Origin: an uncultured Bacteroides sp. | GTDB lineage: Bacteria > Bacteroidota > Bacteroidia > Bacteroidales > Bacteroidaceae | Direction: 5' to 3' | Assembly (NCBI GenBank): GCA_949289265.1 | Contig: CASENE010000085.1 | Coordinates: 1 to 34,879, forward strand | DNA: 34,879 bases | Shown here: in pieces, positions 33,889-34,879 of the stretch | Numbering within the stretch: the stretch's first letter is position 1 | Layout: each line of letters begins with the position of its first letter | Made by a program: the position numbers and the translations under genes | The notes under the pieces: generated by a model | Database searches by the model: none | The model's input: only the letters and a program-made list of their open reading frames with translations | Told to the model about the DNA's origin: nothing

Positions 33889-34662
33889 TTATTTCACAAC
33901 AATGCGTCCCTCCATGCGCGCAGAGACCTCTTGCCCGGCCTTGGCCTTGGCTTCCACATAACGGATGAACAGCGAGCGCAAGGTCTGTCCCGGCGGGCAC
34001 ACGCGCTCTTCGGCCTTCGGCAAAGCACGCAGGCCGTCATTCCCTTCGGCCAGATAGTCCACCGTGGCCACGGTGTAACGCTTTTCATCTTCCAGCGGAC
34101 GGCCACCCACCCAGGCGTTCAACAGCTTGCCCTCGCGGGAAATTTCCAGCCGGACGCCGCTGACGCCCTCTCCGCCACGGGCAGCAATATTCTCGAACAA
34201 CTGGCGCATCACGTCTCCCCGCAACGTCAGCACACAAAGCGCATTCTCGAAAGGCAATATCTCGTAAGCATTTCCCATCGTAATGGGGCCGCGCGTCAGC
34301 GAATTGCGGATACCGCCAATGTTCACCAGCCCCATGTCGGCCGGCCGGCCCAACACCACTGTGGCAGCCTCGCGCAACACGTCGGCCACCAGATTGGACA
34401 AAGGACTCTCCGGACGGGCACGGTCCATCGACACAGCCGCCGTACCCAACACTTGCCCCATGGCGCTGTCCACCTTCGCCTTATAAGGAGCCAACAAAGC
34501 CACAGCCTCCGGGGGTACCTGGCTGTCCCATGTGCTGTCCACCGCCAGCCGGTCGCCCTCTATTTTCACAACCTCATAACCGGTATGACACGATGCCAGC
34601 GACAAAACAACGCCCAACACCACACCGGAAAATGCTTTCAAACTCACAAAATTCTTTTTCAT
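33889..34662 (-). CDS. 5'-nucleotidase C-terminal domain lipoprotein, substrate-binding half of a split 5'-nucleotidase
   Basis: 257 aa. Signal with lipobox at Cys25 (LASC), so lipid-anchored. From about residue 60 it is a 5_nucleotid_C domain: SPLSNLVADVLREAA, ADMGLVNIGGIRNSLTRGPIT, YEILPFENALCVLTLRG with the Phe expected to stack on the base, and YLAEGNDGL. It has no metallophosphatase motifs; these are on the next gene. In UshA-like enzymes both domains are one chain and domain rotation is part of catalysis, so the two proteins probably associate. First gene of the operon that continues with metallophosphatase and two GH3 fusions. Confidence 0.92.
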   Translation of the reverse strand: MKKNFVSLKAFSGVVLGVVLSLASCHTGYEVVKIEGDRLAVDSTWDSQVPPEAVALLAPYKAKVDSAMGQVLGTAAVSMDRARPESPLSNLVADVLREAATVVLGRPADMGLVNIGGIRNSLTRGPITMGNAYEILPFENALCVLTLRGDVMRQLFENIAARGGEGVSGVRLEISREGKLLNAWVGGRPLEDEKRYTVATVDYLAEGNDGLRALPKAEERVCPPGQTLRSLFIRYVEAKAKAGQEVSARMEGRIVVK

Positions 34663-34687
34663 ATTTCACTTATTTTCAAATGCCGGA

Positions 34688-34695
34688 CAAAGATA
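34688..34695 (-). promoter_or_regulatory. Possible -7 element of the nucleotidase/GH3 operon
   Basis: TATCTTTG on the minus strand, 26 bases before the start codon at 34662, a perfect TAnnTTTG; no TTG is found at the -33 spacing. The remainder to the window end (34696-34879) shows no gene that I can support. Confidence 0.45.
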
Positions 34696-34879
34696 GGGAA
34701 ACTCGCCCGATTTCGGATGGATTTAGGAAGAATAATGCAAACTATTGGGCTTTCAGGGAGATACGCAGCATTATTCCGCATTTGTAAATGTGTGCTTTGA
34801 AGCCGTTTTTTGAATAGTTAAGCGAAAAAATTGCTACCTATCCGTTGCCCATTCCAGTTGTATGGAGTTGTTTGAAAAT

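Overview
The window is a 34.9 kb piece of a Bacteroidaceae chromosome (Bacteroides or a close relative). Evidence: the 16S rRNA 5' part at the left edge is Bacteroides-like, the promoters fit the Bacteroidetes TTTG / TAnnTTTG pattern, the genes lack strong Shine-Dalgarno sequences, and there is a SusC/SusD pair surrounded by secreted glycoside hydrolases. I cannot name the species.

Layout. 1-1031: the 5' end of an rrn operon on the minus strand with two tandem near-duplicate promoters. 1032-4320: a two-gene minus-strand operon, a polytopic membrane protein followed by a lipoprotein with a CxxCH haem motif and a PD40-type beta-propeller. 4583-4838: a tRNA-Phe/tRNA-Pro operon with promoter and terminator. 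5218-25224: a polysaccharide utilization locus (PUL). Its minus-strand part holds (in transcription order from the right) a GH2 enzyme, an AraC-type regulator, a CE7-type acetyl esterase, a lipoprotein GH5 mannanase, SusC, SusD and a SusE-position surface lipoprotein. Its plus-strand part holds a GH94 cellobiose phosphorylase, an aldo/keto reductase and a GH97 enzyme. 25604-26920: a DUF4136-type lipoprotein and a small outer-membrane beta-barrel. 26937-34662: a minus-strand operon with a 5'-nucleotidase split into two proteins, followed by two tandem GH3/beta-lactamase-like fusion paralogues.

How the PUL probably works (inference from families): surface mannanase and SusCDE capture and import oligosaccharides from an acetylated gluco- or galactoglucomannan. 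The CE7 esterase removes acetyl groups, GH97 and GH2 trim alpha- and beta-galactosyl (or related) side groups in the periplasm, and the cytoplasmic GH94 enzyme phosphorolyses cellobiose. The substrate is not proved by sequence.

The most interesting new observation is a 14-bp element, TGATAAAATA(G/A)TAT in promoter orientation, present upstream of susC, the CE7 esterase and GH2. In all three cases exactly 23 bases separate it from a TAnnTTTG -7 element. It is a strong candidate operator of the AraC regulator encoded in the locus. Other items: a GH3 fusion whose beta-lactamase SxxK motif has become TLTQ beside a paralogue that keeps SLTK; a 173-bp MITE-like element with perfect 17-bp terminal repeats; two copies of a dispersed hairpin repeat at PUL gene borders; 21-bp tandem palindromic repeats; and a sharp rise in GC content from about 12 kb to 27 kb.
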